Assembly (NCBI RefSeq): GCF_014773385.1
Contig: NZ_JACXAI010000022.1
Span: 1-64,000, forward strand
Length of the DNA: 64,000 nucleotides
Origin: Metabacillus arenae
GTDB taxonomy: Bacteria; Bacillota; Bacilli; Bacillales; Bacillaceae
Reading direction: 5' to 3'
Positions 27,063-35,809 of this stretch are shown piece by piece. The notes under the pieces are model-generated. The model was not told the origin of the DNA. It saw only the letters and a list, made by a program, of their open reading frames with translations, and made no database searches. The position numbers were made by a program, and so were the translations under genes. Numbering within the stretch: the first letter of the stretch is position 1; each line of letters opens with the position of its first letter.

Positions 27063-27959
27063 ATGAGAATATTGAAAAACTTAAGTAAAGATAAAATAGG
27101 TACGATTTCTTTATTGATCATTGTTGTCACAGTTATTGTTGGTATTTTCGCGCCATTATTTGCGCCATCTGCCCCTAATGAAGTCAATATGAGTCTTCGA
27201 TATGCTTCACCTTCGTGGGAATACTTATTAGGTAATGATCATCTAGGGAGATGTATTTTATCCAGAATCATCTATGGAATTCGACCAAGTGTATTATGGG
27301 TATTTGTTGTTCTGTTAATATCTGTTTTAATTGGTGCTATCTTAGGTTTTCTAGCTGGCTATTTTCGAGGGAAAGTCGATGCGGTCATTATGAGAATATG
27401 TGACACGATGTTATCTTTTCCAGGATACGTTATGGCGCTAGCGATTATTGGGGTTTTAGGTGTGGGTCTTGAAAACATTCTCATTGCATTTGCCTTGATA
27501 AAATGGGCATGGTTTGCCCGCGTCATCAGAACTTCTGTCATGCAGTATGCTCAATTAGATTATGTGAAGTTCTCTAAAGCATCAGGTATTAGTGATATAA
27601 AAATAATTTGTAAGCACATTGTTCCCGTTACCTTTTCTGATATTGCAGTAATTTCTAGTGGCTCTATTGGATCGATGATTTTGCAAATCTCAGGTTTTTC
27701 ATTTTTAGGCTTAGGAATTCAGGCCCCAAATGCTGAATGGGGGATGATGTTAAATGAAGCAAGGGAAGTAATGTTTACGAGACCAGAGTTAATGTTAGCT
27801 CCCGGTTTAGCCATTGTTATTGTAGTATCGGCATTCAATTTTTTATCTGATTCGCTTCAAGTTGCTCTAGACCCTAAACTAGTAAAATCAAAAAGCAAGC
27901 ATAAAAGTAATTTACCACTTTCAAAAATAAAGGTTCAAGAACAAGAGGTGGCTAATTAA
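27063..27959 (+). CDS. cntC: CntC permease
   Basis: A 298-residue DppC/NikC-type permease: first helix IGTISLLIIVVTVIVGIFAP, GTDHLGR-like GNDHLGRCILSRIIYG, and the EAA loop DYVKFSKASGISDIKIICKHI. The ATG follows the cntB stop with no gap. It pairs with CntB. Confidence 0.87.
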   Translation: MRILKNLSKDKIGTISLLIIVVTVIVGIFAPLFAPSAPNEVNMSLRYASPSWEYLLGNDHLGRCILSRIIYGIRPSVLWVFVVLLISVLIGAILGFLAGYFRGKVDAVIMRICDTMLSFPGYVMALAIIGVLGVGLENILIAFALIKWAWFARVIRTSVMQYAQLDYVKFSKASGISDIKIICKHIVPVTFSDIAVISSGSIGSMILQISGFSFLGLGIQAPNAEWGMMLNEAREVMFTRPELMLAPGLAIVIVVSAFNFLSDSLQVALDPKLVKSKSKHKSNLPLSKIKVQEQEVAN

Positions 27960-28772
27960 ATGATGAATATATTGGAAGTCGAAAATTTAAAGGTGTGGGA
28001 TAACAATTCTGGAAAAGAAATTATTCAAGGTAGTACATTTCATTTAAAGGCAGGGAGCTGTCTTGCTATTGTGGGAGAAAGTGGAAGTGGAAAGTCAGTT
28101 ACTTGTAGGGCGATCATGAGGTTAAACAGGTCCAATCTTAACCAATCAGGAGATATACTTTTTAAAGGCGAAAACATTAGCAAACTTTCTACAAAAGAGA
28201 TGAGAAAGAAAAGGGGAAGAAATCTTTGCATGATTTTACAAAATGGGATGAGTGCATTCGATCCTTCTTGTGTGGTAGGTGTTCATTTAAGAGAAACACT
28301 TGCTGAACACTTCAATTGGAGTAGAAACGAAATCGCACGAAGAATGACAGGTGCCATGGAAAGTGTCATGCTGAAAAACCCGGCAGATATAATGAACAAA
28401 TACCCTCATCAGTTATCAGGGGGAATGCTGCAACGAGTTATGATAGCATTGGCTCTTGTCTTAGAACCGGAGATTATCATTGCGGATGAACCGACCACAG
28501 CACTAGATACCATCTCGCAATATGAAGTAGTGGAACAATTTATTAGGTTGCGAGAAAGAATGGGTTGTTCGATGATCTTTATTTCTCATGATCTGGGTGT
28601 TGTAAGGAAAATTGCAGATGATGTCATGGTGATGAAGGATGGAGAAATTATAGAAAGAGGGAAAACCGAAGCAATTTTCAAAGAGGCGCAACATGAGTAC
28701 ACAAAATATTTAGTATCCACTAGACTCGCGCTGAGTAGTCATTTCAAGAAAGTAATGGGGGAGGGCTGCTAG
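27960..28772 (+). CDS. cntD: CntD ABC ATPase
   Basis: A 270-residue ATPase with Walker A GESGSGKS (~36), signature LSGGMLQR (~144), Walker B IIIADEPTTALD (~168) and the H-loop FISHD. It powers CntBC with CntF. It starts directly after the cntC stop. Confidence 0.87.
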   Translation: MMNILEVENLKVWDNNSGKEIIQGSTFHLKAGSCLAIVGESGSGKSVTCRAIMRLNRSNLNQSGDILFKGENISKLSTKEMRKKRGRNLCMILQNGMSAFDPSCVVGVHLRETLAEHFNWSRNEIARRMTGAMESVMLKNPADIMNKYPHQLSGGMLQRVMIALALVLEPEIIIADEPTTALDTISQYEVVEQFIRLRERMGCSMIFISHDLGVVRKIADDVMVMKDGEIIERGKTEAIFKEAQHEYTKYLVSTRLALSSHFKKVMGEGC

Positions 28773-29519
28773 TTGCTGAAGGTCGATAATGTTTTAAAAA
28801 ACTACAAAAAAGGTGGATTATTTTCTTCAGAGAGACAGAACGTTCTAAAGGGTGTTAGTTTTGAATGTGAGAATGGAGAATGTCTTGGTATTATCGGAGA
28901 AAGTGGAAGTGGCAAATCCACGTTAGGACGTTTGTTATTAGGTATTGAAAAACCTGATAGTGGAATGGTTTTATTTGATGGAGAGAATGTAGTAGATAGA
29001 AAAGTAAGACTAGGCAGCATAAGCGCTGTTTTTCAAGACTATAAATCTTCCATTAATCCGTTCTATACGGTTGAGGATGCAATCTTGGAACCAATGAAAA
29101 TTCAGAACAAGAGTAGAAAAGAAAATAAAGACAAGGTTGTAAACCTGTTAAATCAAGTTGGATTACCTGCTTCTTATCGAAACAAATATCCTCATGTGTT
29201 ATCAGGGGGAGAGGTTCAAAGAGTGTGTATTGCAAGGGCTATTTCAACTGAACCAAAATGTATCATATTAGATGAAGCAATCAGTTCGTTAGATGTATCC
29301 GTTCAAACACAAGTTCTTGAATTACTTAAGGAATTAAAAAGAATCTACAATATGAGTTATATTTTTATCACGCATGATCTACAGGCTGCTGCCTATATTT
29401 GCGATAGAATTATCATCTTTAGGGATGGTCAAATTGAAGAAATAGTGGGAATTGAACAATTAAAGGATGTTCAGTCTGTTTATGCAAGAAAGCTATTACA
29501 ATCGTTGATAACGTTTTAA
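28773..29519 (+). CDS. cntF: CntF ABC ATPase
   Basis: A 248-residue ATPase: Walker A GESGSGKST (~43), signature LSGGEVQR (~145), Walker B CIILDEAISSLD (~167), H-loop FITHD. Glu-Ala replaces the commoner Glu-Pro after the Walker B glutamate, as in several OppF/NikE proteins. TTG start immediately follows the cntD stop, so translation is coupled. Confidence 0.87.
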   Translation: MLKVDNVLKNYKKGGLFSSERQNVLKGVSFECENGECLGIIGESGSGKSTLGRLLLGIEKPDSGMVLFDGENVVDRKVRLGSISAVFQDYKSSINPFYTVEDAILEPMKIQNKSRKENKDKVVNLLNQVGLPASYRNKYPHVLSGGEVQRVCIARAISTEPKCIILDEAISSLDVSVQTQVLELLKELKRIYNMSYIFITHDLQAAAYICDRIIIFRDGQIEEIVGIEQLKDVQSVYARKLLQSLITF

Positions 29520-29567
29520 CCATCTACTTAAATTAACAGATTTTGTAAAGAGTTGGAGGAAAGAACT

Positions 29568-30761
29568 GTGAGTGGAGCTATGTCTTGGCCTTTTCTACGT
29601 TTGTATCTGTTAGTGCTTCTTTATTTCAGTGCCAATGCTATACTCATTGTCATTATCCCTTTGCAAGGGGGAGCATTAGGAGCCACCAATACAACGATAG
29701 GTTTGATTATGGGGGCATATTTGTTTACAACCATGTTTTTTAGACCATGGGCAGGTCAAATCATTCAAAAGCATGGGTCGATAAAAGTGTTGCGTATTAT
29801 TCTTATTATTAATGGTTTCGCTTTAATCTTATATACGGTAACTGGGCTAGGCGGTTACCTAGTTGCTCGTATGTTACAAGGGGTATCAACAGCTTTCTTT
29901 TCAATGGCCTTACAGATTGGCATTATTGATGCACTGCCAGAGAAAGACCGTTCTCAGGGAATTTCACTTTATTCCTTATTTTCGTATATACCAGGCATTA
30001 TTGGACCTTTATTGGCATTAGGCATCTGGCAAGGGGGAATGGAATACTTTGCAATTGTAATGATAGCAATTGCCATTTTTACGGGGGTGTTTGGCTATAG
30101 TGCCAAAATGGATAAAGCTGAAGCCCAGCCTATTACAAAAAATGCTGAGCAGGGTGTAAATATGTTTAATTCATTTGGTCAGTTAGTGAAAAATCCACAT
30201 TTATTTAAATGTAGTGTATTGATGTTAGTTGGTTCAATTGTATTTGGAGCAATTACTGTCTTCATACCTCTTTATGCTGAACAGATGAAGAACGGAAACG
30301 CTGGAATTTATCTGATGCTTATGGCGGCAACTGTTGTAATTTCTCGGTTTACCCTAAGAAAAAGGATCCCTTCCGATGGCAAATGGCATTCAAACTTTAT
30401 GATGGGGACCATGCTTCTTTTAGCATTGGGTGCACAATGTGTAAGCTATTCCATAACCGGGGGATCAGTATTTTTCTATGTTGGTGCTGTTTTAATGGGA
30501 GTAGCTCAGGCGCTTCTCTACCCAACATTAACAACGTATTTAAGTTTTGTCCTACCTCAGTTGAATCGCAATGTGCTACTCGGGTTATTTATCGCAATGG
30601 CTGATTTAGGTGTATCACTTGGTGGTGTTATAATGGGGCCGATAGCTGACTTATTTTCATACTCAACTATGTATCAGATATGTGCTATCTTAGGTGTGGT
30701 GATGATTCTCTTTGCCTATGATCGACGAAAGTTATTTGTGGGTAAATCTCCTTCAATTTAA
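29568..30761 (+). CDS. cntE: CntE metallophore exporter (MFS)
   Basis: A 397-residue major facilitator protein with about 12 membrane segments; GAYLFTTMFFRPWAGQIIQKHG near residue 50 corresponds to the MFS loop 2-3 motif. The last gene of cnt loci encodes the exporter that releases staphylopine. GTG 29568 lies 8 bp after GGAGG; the upstream TTG overlaps this site. Confidence 0.85.
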   Translation: MSGAMSWPFLRLYLLVLLYFSANAILIVIIPLQGGALGATNTTIGLIMGAYLFTTMFFRPWAGQIIQKHGSIKVLRIILIINGFALILYTVTGLGGYLVARMLQGVSTAFFSMALQIGIIDALPEKDRSQGISLYSLFSYIPGIIGPLLALGIWQGGMEYFAIVMIAIAIFTGVFGYSAKMDKAEAQPITKNAEQGVNMFNSFGQLVKNPHLFKCSVLMLVGSIVFGAITVFIPLYAEQMKNGNAGIYLMLMAATVVISRFTLRKRIPSDGKWHSNFMMGTMLLLALGAQCVSYSITGGSVFFYVGAVLMGVAQALLYPTLTTYLSFVLPQLNRNVLLGLFIAMADLGVSLGGVIMGPIADLFSYSTMYQICAILGVVMILFAYDRRKLFVGKSPSI

Positions 30762-30916
30762 TTCCGTTCATGGGGTTCTCCAAAAAAAAGTTTGCTAAAA
30801 AACCAAATTTAGCTCGGTAAATTGTATGTATTAATTTAAAACAACCCTTTTTCATGAAACATTCCTCCCAAATGAGGGAATACTTAAAGAAAATACACTA
30901 AGGAGGAATTTTTGTC

Positions 30917-31252
30917 ATGACACATTCAATTCATAAGGGAGAACACAAGCACCAGCACAGTATGGCATGTGGACATACCAAAATTAAGCATGATGATCAT
31001 ATTGATTATGTTCATAATGGCCATCTTCATCGTGAACATGAGGGACATTGGGATGAGTGTAAGATACCAGTAAGTACTACAAATCCAGATACATGCAAGT
31101 CAATTACTTGCGAATGTAATCATGATGAAGACTGTGGGCATGAATTAATTCCCCACGGCGATCACATGGATTATTTAGTAAACGGAAGGTTGCATTATGT
31201 GCACAATGGTCACTGTGACGATCATGGACCAATTGAACTTCTTCAAAATTAG
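30917..31252 (+). CDS. histidine-rich putative metal-binding protein
   Basis: A 111-residue soluble protein with 24 or so His and 7 Cys residues. Two related blocks are seen: HDDHIDYVHNGHLHREHEGH (~36-55) and HGDHMDYLVNGRLHYVHNGH (~82-101), consensus HxDHxDYxxNGxLHxxHxGH, joined by a Cys-containing linker. No signal or membrane segment. Strong AAGGAGG site and a terminator behind it. Its place after the Zur-controlled zinc importer suggests cytoplasmic zinc binding or delivery; similar small proteins of unknown role exist in other bacteria. No Zur box was found in front of it. Confidence 0.7.
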   Translation: MTHSIHKGEHKHQHSMACGHTKIKHDDHIDYVHNGHLHREHEGHWDECKIPVSTTNPDTCKSITCECNHDEDCGHELIPHGDHMDYLVNGRLHYVHNGHCDDHGPIELLQN

Positions 31253-31301
31253 GCAAGACATTTAAAAATAGAATACAGCATTTAGATGTGCAAAACTCCC
31301 T

Positions 31302-31326
31302 CGCCTTAAGGCGGCTTTTGTTTTTT
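31302..31326 (+). terminator. terminator after His-rich gene
   Basis: CGCCTTAAGGCGG stem followed by CTTTTGTTTTTT, a typical intrinsic terminator. Confidence 0.7.
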
Positions 31327-31374
31327 ATTATTTTGTTCCACAAATTGGTGCGTCAGATGAATAAAAAACGATTT

Positions 31375-31510
31375 AGTAAACAACTTTTTTTGTCATAAAA
31401 ATTGGATCTGATTGTTGAATTTATACTATAAGTAAACAACTTTATTTGTATTTAACAGTTTTGTGGATTTAAAATAAAGTTTGACCGTTTGTAATAAAGT
31501 TGTACCGTTT
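31375..31510. repeat. Tn7-like end repeats, cluster C
   Basis: Two boxes GTAAACAACTTT followed by a T-rich/ATAAA tail lie at ~31375-31399 and ~31431-31452, in the same sense as cluster B. Two shorter boxes of the opposite sense, TAAAGTTTGACCGTTT (31475-31490) and TAAAGTTGTACCGTTT (31495-31510), follow. They stand directly before a second tnsA relic, the same arrangement as at 20.6 kb but of a diverged type. Confidence 0.45.
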
Positions 31511-31548
31511 TTCCCCTTTGGATATGATGATCTAAAGCGGTGTTTTTT

Positions 31549-31850
31549 ATGGCGAAAAGGAAAAGAACATCTGAAATTGAAAAGTGGATAAAAGAAGGTC
31601 GAGGGACAGGTAATGGCTTCGAATATAAACCATAGTTAAGAATTCAAGGTGTTTCTTCTAGAGGAAGATCTACAAGATTAAGAGGAATAAAAACTGTGAG
31701 ACAACATGAATTTTTATCAGACCCTGCAAAAAATACTTTTATTTATCTGAATTTTCTGATGATGTTATCAATATTCGTTAGCAGTTTCCTTTATTACCTC
31801 ATGGAGAAACGATTTTAATTGCAGAAGAACTAGGTGACGATTTGAAATAA
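31549..31850 (+). pseudogene. tnsA: tnsA remnant with stops and frameshift
   Basis: MAKRKRTSEIEKWIKEGRGTG, EYKP, an in-frame TAG, then LRIQGVSSRGRSTRLRG, EFLSDPAKNTFIYLNF, a frameshift, SDDVINIR, another TAG, and QFPLLPHGETILIAEELG. This follows TnsA (EGRGxG, YxPWL, SSGRSHR, LSDLE, DIREQFPLLP) through its N-terminal domain, so it is a clear but dead tnsA piece, closer to canonical TnsA in its second half than the one at 20856. Confidence 0.8.
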
Positions 31851-31899
31851 AGTTTGATCGTTTAAAAGTTGAACCGTTTATAAAAAAGTTCGATCAAAA
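31848..31899 (-). repeat. Tn7-like end repeats, cluster D (inverted)
   Basis: TAAAGTTTGATCGTTT (31848-31863), AAAAGTTGAACCGTTT (31864-31879) and ATAAAAAAGTTCGATCAAAA (31880-31899) are adjacent. The last is the reverse complement of the cluster A/B box with one mismatch in the core. It therefore faces cluster B across the cnt locus, as the two ends of one element would. Confidence 0.55.
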
Positions 31900-31917
31900 T
31901 ATAGTTCACTTTTATAC

Positions 31918-32087
31918 CCGTGCCTCAAAGCTAGAGGAAACAAAGTGGCTTAGGTGGGGGGCAACTGCCCATAAGAACCCGAACAAAGGAACTCAGACTA
32001 AGACCGCCACGTCCGGTGGGAACGCCTGAGTGACCCACATCCCACGGGCCTGCTAACAATCAGAGGGTGGAAACCCCACTGATTGAA
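31918..32087 (+). ncRNA. orphan omega-RNA-like right end of IS200/IS605 element
   Basis: The sequence is far richer in G+C than its surroundings and folds well: GGGGGCAACTGCCC, a CCGCCACGTCCGGTGGG region, and a terminal stem AATCAGAGGGTGG / CCCCACTGATT ending in GATTGAAG. Segments such as AAGAACCCGAAC, AACTCAGACTAAGACC and CACGGGCCTGCTAACAATCA match what I know of the 3' ends of TnpB-encoding IS605-type elements in Firmicutes, whose RNA guides TnpB. No tnpB or tnpA is present. The guide position would begin near 32087, 20 bp before the end of the response regulator gene. Confidence 0.6.
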
Positions 32088-32107
32088 GATTCACTTTCTA
32101 TCGTTTA

Positions 32108-33028
32108 TTATTCCACCAGCTGTCTCGCTTCCATATACAACGCTTGGATAAACTTTTTCATGTTAATGCGGCTCTGGTTGCTTGCTTTTTCGCTTTTGTC
32201 TTCTAGCTCCAGCATTTTCTTACGGACTTCCGCGAAATCAAAAAATGTGGAAGAATAGGTTTCGAATTTTGGATTCGTATAATCTGTCAATCCTAATGAA
32301 GCGATATGAATGAGCGCCTGGTATAGAGCGCGGCGGACACGCTGCTCAGAAGCTTTCATTTCTTTCTGGATTTCGGCCTCTTTCGCTTGATCTCTCAGCT
32401 TTTCAGCAGCGATGCCTGCAAAAATTTCCTTTAAAGATGGAAACGCGTAGGCAGAACCGAGTCTTTGGTTTTCATTTTGGAGGAATCCTAAAATTTTTAG
32501 TAAATCCTCACTTCCCCCTTCCCCAATCATGCCTAAATCGGAAATTAAGGAACGACCGGCCTCCATAATATTTTTTGTATGAGAGGAGGACACGAACGGA
32601 GGCTGCGGGCGGCCTGTAAATATGTTCAACGATTCTTGAATGCCCCGGATCGATTGTTCCAACAGCACCCGCTCGTTGACTTTTTTTAATATGCCGGCAA
32701 TTTCAAGATGGTTCAGTGGTTTTGCAATGTAGTATTCCGCCCCTAAAGTATACGCCTCTCCAATCAGTTCCTTCGCTTCTACCTGCGAAATCATCACAAA
32801 CTTTCCTTGAAATCCATCAGCAAGAGCTCGGATCGTTTCAATTCCGTCCCTTATTGGCATGAGCAAATCAATTAAGACAACGTTTGCTTTTTTTAAAGAC
32901 AACAAGCCATTATCCACTAAGGATCCGTCCTCTGCTTCTCCCACCACGTTTCCTAAATCTTCATCTTCAATTATATCTGTCAGCATTGCTCGAATGGCAG
33001 GATCGTCATCTATAATGAAATAATTCAT
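32108..33028 (-). CDS. GlnL/YcbB-type response regulator
   Basis: A 306-residue regulator. Receiver domain at residues 1-115 with acidic pocket DDD (7-9), phosphoacceptor Asp54 (VLIDLLMP) and Lys103 (AKPLN). The C-terminal half is the YcbB helical DNA-binding domain, not a classic winged helix. In B. subtilis GlnL activates glutaminase/glutamine transport genes with GlnK; here the divergent symporter and aspartase are the likely targets. Its ATG overlaps the kinase stop (ATGA). Confidence 0.82.
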   Translation of the reverse strand: MNYFIIDDDPAIRAMLTDIIEDEDLGNVVGEAEDGSLVDNGLLSLKKANVVLIDLLMPIRDGIETIRALADGFQGKFVMISQVEAKELIGEAYTLGAEYYIAKPLNHLEIAGILKKVNERVLLEQSIRGIQESLNIFTGRPQPPFVSSSHTKNIMEAGRSLISDLGMIGEGGSEDLLKILGFLQNENQRLGSAYAFPSLKEIFAGIAAEKLRDQAKEAEIQKEMKASEQRVRRALYQALIHIASLGLTDYTNPKFETYSSTFFDFAEVRKKMLELEDKSEKASNQSRINMKKFIQALYMEARQLVE

Positions 33029-34296
33029 TTCGCTAACCCTCCTTCAATCAACGCATTCATCGGAAGTTCTACAATGAATGCGGTTTCTTTATCGTTATCC
33101 ATAAGCCGGATATGTCCTCCCCATTTTTCAACAGTTTGTTTCACATACGATAAACCGATACCCGTCGAAGGGTTTCCCGCCGCATCAAATTTCGTTGTAA
33201 AGCCTTCTGTAAAAATGACTTCTTTCAGCTTCGGTGCAATGCCGGGGCCATTGTCACTGACGCAAAACTCCACGAATTGATCATTCCTATTCACATGCAG
33301 TGATACGTATCCCTCTTCTTTAATGGCTTCCACGCTATTTGCCAACAAATTATTAATTAATGATAATACCATATAGACATGATAGGGTGGATGATCCCCT
33401 TCTACATGCAAAGAAAATGAAACATCTTTGCGAAGGGACTCTGCATATCTTCTATTGGACACAATCATGATGTTACCGAGCTGTTCGATATTCATATAAT
33501 CCTGCAGATTTTCGGAAGACATAAGTTCCGACAACCCCGCATAAATCCGCTGGTTATCTTTTTTGATCTCATGCACGAGACCGGCAATCTGCAGCGCCGT
33601 TTGCGCATCACGACCGCCTTTCTCACCTGATTTTAACCGGCGATAAAAATCATAACACATACGCGTGATTTCTTCCGCATTTTGCATCGTTTTCTTCAAT
33701 TGAACCGATTCTTCATACAAATTTGAAATGAAAAGCAGCATCTGCTCCTTTTGCCTTCGCTGCTCTTCTTCCGCGAATTTTGCTTCTCTCAGCTTGAAAA
33801 TATTAAAAAAGCCGAGAACGAAAAAGCTTCGAATAAAGGCGATGAAAACGAGTTGTCGGGTGGCAAGCAAGGATATGTCCTGATATGCCAGGAAAGAACG
33901 GATCGCCATTTCCGATAATGTTGCAAATAGCTCGATCATTACCCCTAAAAGCCCGATCATAAACGGCTGATCGTGCCGTTCGTTCAATCTCGTCCAATGA
34001 AATCCGAACGCGTACATGACGTAATAGAAAAAGGCGGGAAAATGAAGGTACACCGCTTCTTCAACAGATATATCTCTTATTCCAACATCCAGTAAATAAC
34101 GAAAAACAAACACACTCACCCCCGTGAAAATGCCTGCAATATTCGGATGAATCCTCCTTCCCCACAGCAAAAACAAGAAAAAGACAGGCGTCCCAAAACT
34201 GACTCTAAACGTATCGTCGAATGGATAAAACTTGAATTCACCCGCTAGAGGCACCGCTATCATCATCAATAGTAAAATCCATATACGGTCTTTCAA
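33025..34296 (-). CDS. GlnK/YcbA-type sensor histidine kinase
   Basis: A 423-residue kinase with about six N-terminal membrane helices (residues ~5-180), a coiled-coil linker (EEEQRRQKEQMLLFISNLYEE) and a C-terminal ATPase domain: N-box NLLANSVEAI, G1 DNGPGIAP, G2 STGIGLSYVK. A TTG at 34296, 6 bp after GGGGGG, is the best start; upstream codons have no site. The membrane part presumably senses an external C4-dicarboxylate or amino acid. Confidence 0.82.
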   Translation of the reverse strand: MKDRIWILLLMMIAVPLAGEFKFYPFDDTFRVSFGTPVFFLFLLWGRRIHPNIAGIFTGVSVFVFRYLLDVGIRDISVEEAVYLHFPAFFYYVMYAFGFHWTRLNERHDQPFMIGLLGVMIELFATLSEMAIRSFLAYQDISLLATRQLVFIAFIRSFFVLGFFNIFKLREAKFAEEEQRRQKEQMLLFISNLYEESVQLKKTMQNAEEITRMCYDFYRRLKSGEKGGRDAQTALQIAGLVHEIKKDNQRIYAGLSELMSSENLQDYMNIEQLGNIMIVSNRRYAESLRKDVSFSLHVEGDHPPYHVYMVLSLINNLLANSVEAIKEEGYVSLHVNRNDQFVEFCVSDNGPGIAPKLKEVIFTEGFTTKFDAAGNPSTGIGLSYVKQTVEKWGGHIRLMDNDKETAFIVELPMNALIEGGLAK

Positions 34297-34399
34297 GCCG
34301 GTCCCCCCAATCACATTATAAAAACATAACACATTGTACTGTAATGGTGAAAAAGAGGGAAGGGTTTGACTGAGATTTTTTATTTTCCCATTTGCCCAT

Positions 34400-34439
34400 G
34401 TAGGTTTCAGTAGGTTTTAGTGGGTTTTAGTAGGTCTGA
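34400..34439 (+). promoter_or_regulatory. four tandem 10-bp operator repeats
   Basis: GTAGGTTTCA, GTAGGTTTTA, GTGGGTTTTA and GTAGGTCTGA stand head to tail, one helical turn apart, between the kinase gene and the symporter gene. Direct repeats on one face of the helix are what GlnL-type regulators bind, so this is a likely activator site for the symporter-aspartase operon. Confidence 0.6.
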
Positions 34440-34465
34440 TTATAAACTAAGGATAATCGTATTAA

Positions 34466-34479
34466 TGAAAGCGGTAACA
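34466..34479. promoter_or_regulatory. cre-like site before symporter
   Basis: TGAAAGCGGTAACA agrees with the loose cre consensus TGWNANCGNTNWCA, 30 bp before the symporter start. Repression by CcpA is plausible for a C4-acid uptake operon. Confidence 0.45.
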
Positions 34480-34508
34480 AAAAACAACTGACATAAGGAG
34501 GAGTTTAA

Positions 34509-35780
34509 ATGAAAAAGTTTGGCTTAGCTGCACAAATTTTTGTTGCACTTATTCTAGGTATCGTGGTCGGAGCTGTATTTCACGGTAATGAAACAGTCAT
34601 GGCCATTATGGTGCCGATTGGCGACATTTTTATTCATTTAATTAAGATGATTGTTGTCCCGATTGTCATTTCTGCATTAGTCGTCTCAATAGCAGGAGTT
34701 GGCGATATTAAAAAACTAGGAAAATTGGGCGGGAAGACCATTCTTTATTTTGAGATTGTGACCACGTTTGCCATTGCTATTGGGTTACTGGCGGCAAACT
34801 TGTTCCACCCAGGATCTGGTTTAGATACTAGCAATCTTGAAAAAAGTGATATGTCAAAATATGAAGAAACGACGAAATCAGCTGAAAGCGAGGGCTTTGC
34901 AGAAACGATTGTCCATATTGTACCGGAAAACATATTTGATTCCATGGCCCAGGGTGACTTATTGCCGATTATTTTCTTCTCTGTGATTTTTGGTCTCGGA
35001 GTTGCGGCAACAGGAGAAAAAGGAAAACCTGTCCTAGGCTTTTTTGAAGGTGTATTAGAAGCAATGTTTTGGGTGACAAACCAAGTAATGAAGTTTGCTC
35101 CGTTTGGTGTGTTTGCCCTGATCGGTGTAACTGTTGCTCAATTTGGTATTGCAACATTAATTCCTTTAGGGAAATTAGTGCTTGCTGTTTATGTGACGAT
35201 GGTATTTTTTGTGTTCGTCGTTCTAGGAATTATTGCAAAAATGTCCGGGACAAGCATATTTGTTCTCATAAAAGTGTTAAAAGACGAACTGATTTTGGCC
35301 TATACAACGGCAAGTTCAGAGGCTGTATTACCAAGGCTTATGGAAAAAATGGAGAAATTCGGCTGTCCGAAATCCATCACTTCTTTTGTTATTCCAACAG
35401 GCTATACGTTTAATTTAGATGGTTCATCGATTTATCAAGCACTTGCGTCACTTTTCGTGGCCCAAATGTATGGGATTAATCTATCAATTACACAACAGAT
35501 TACGTTATTACTAGTCTTAATGTTAACGTCAAAAGGAATGGCCGGCGTTCCGGGTGCGTCATTTGTTGTCGTTTTAACAACACTTGGTTCTATGGGATTG
35601 CCACTGGAAGGGGTTGCGTTTATTGCTGGTATCGACCGTATTTTAGATATGGTGCGAACAGCGGTTAATGTCGTGGGGAACTCATTAGCAGCGATTGTCA
35701 TGTCAAAGTGGGAAGGTGAATTTGACCAAGAAAAAGCAAGCCATTACGTTGATTCATTTAAACAGTCAGACGTAGCATAA
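34509..35780 (+). CDS. gltT: glutamate/aspartate/C4-dicarboxylate:cation symporter
   Basis: A 423-residue DAACS-family carrier, close in sequence to Bacillus GltT: LIKMIVVPIVISALVVSIAG (~45), the serine-rich loop AYTTASSEAVLPRLM, FVIPTGYTFNLDGSSIYQAL and GIDRILDMVRTAVNVVGN. It imports glutamate, aspartate or C4-dicarboxylates with Na+ or H+. An aspartase gene 30 bp downstream favours aspartate. AAGGAGG site. Confidence 0.87.
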   Translation: MKKFGLAAQIFVALILGIVVGAVFHGNETVMAIMVPIGDIFIHLIKMIVVPIVISALVVSIAGVGDIKKLGKLGGKTILYFEIVTTFAIAIGLLAANLFHPGSGLDTSNLEKSDMSKYEETTKSAESEGFAETIVHIVPENIFDSMAQGDLLPIIFFSVIFGLGVAATGEKGKPVLGFFEGVLEAMFWVTNQVMKFAPFGVFALIGVTVAQFGIATLIPLGKLVLAVYVTMVFFVFVVLGIIAKMSGTSIFVLIKVLKDELILAYTTASSEAVLPRLMEKMEKFGCPKSITSFVIPTGYTFNLDGSSIYQALASLFVAQMYGINLSITQQITLLLVLMLTSKGMAGVPGASFVVVLTTLGSMGLPLEGVAFIAGIDRILDMVRTAVNVVGNSLAAIVMSKWEGEFDQEKASHYVDSFKQSDVA

Positions 35781-35809
35781 ACTTCCCTGTAAATAAAGGA
35801 GGAAACACC

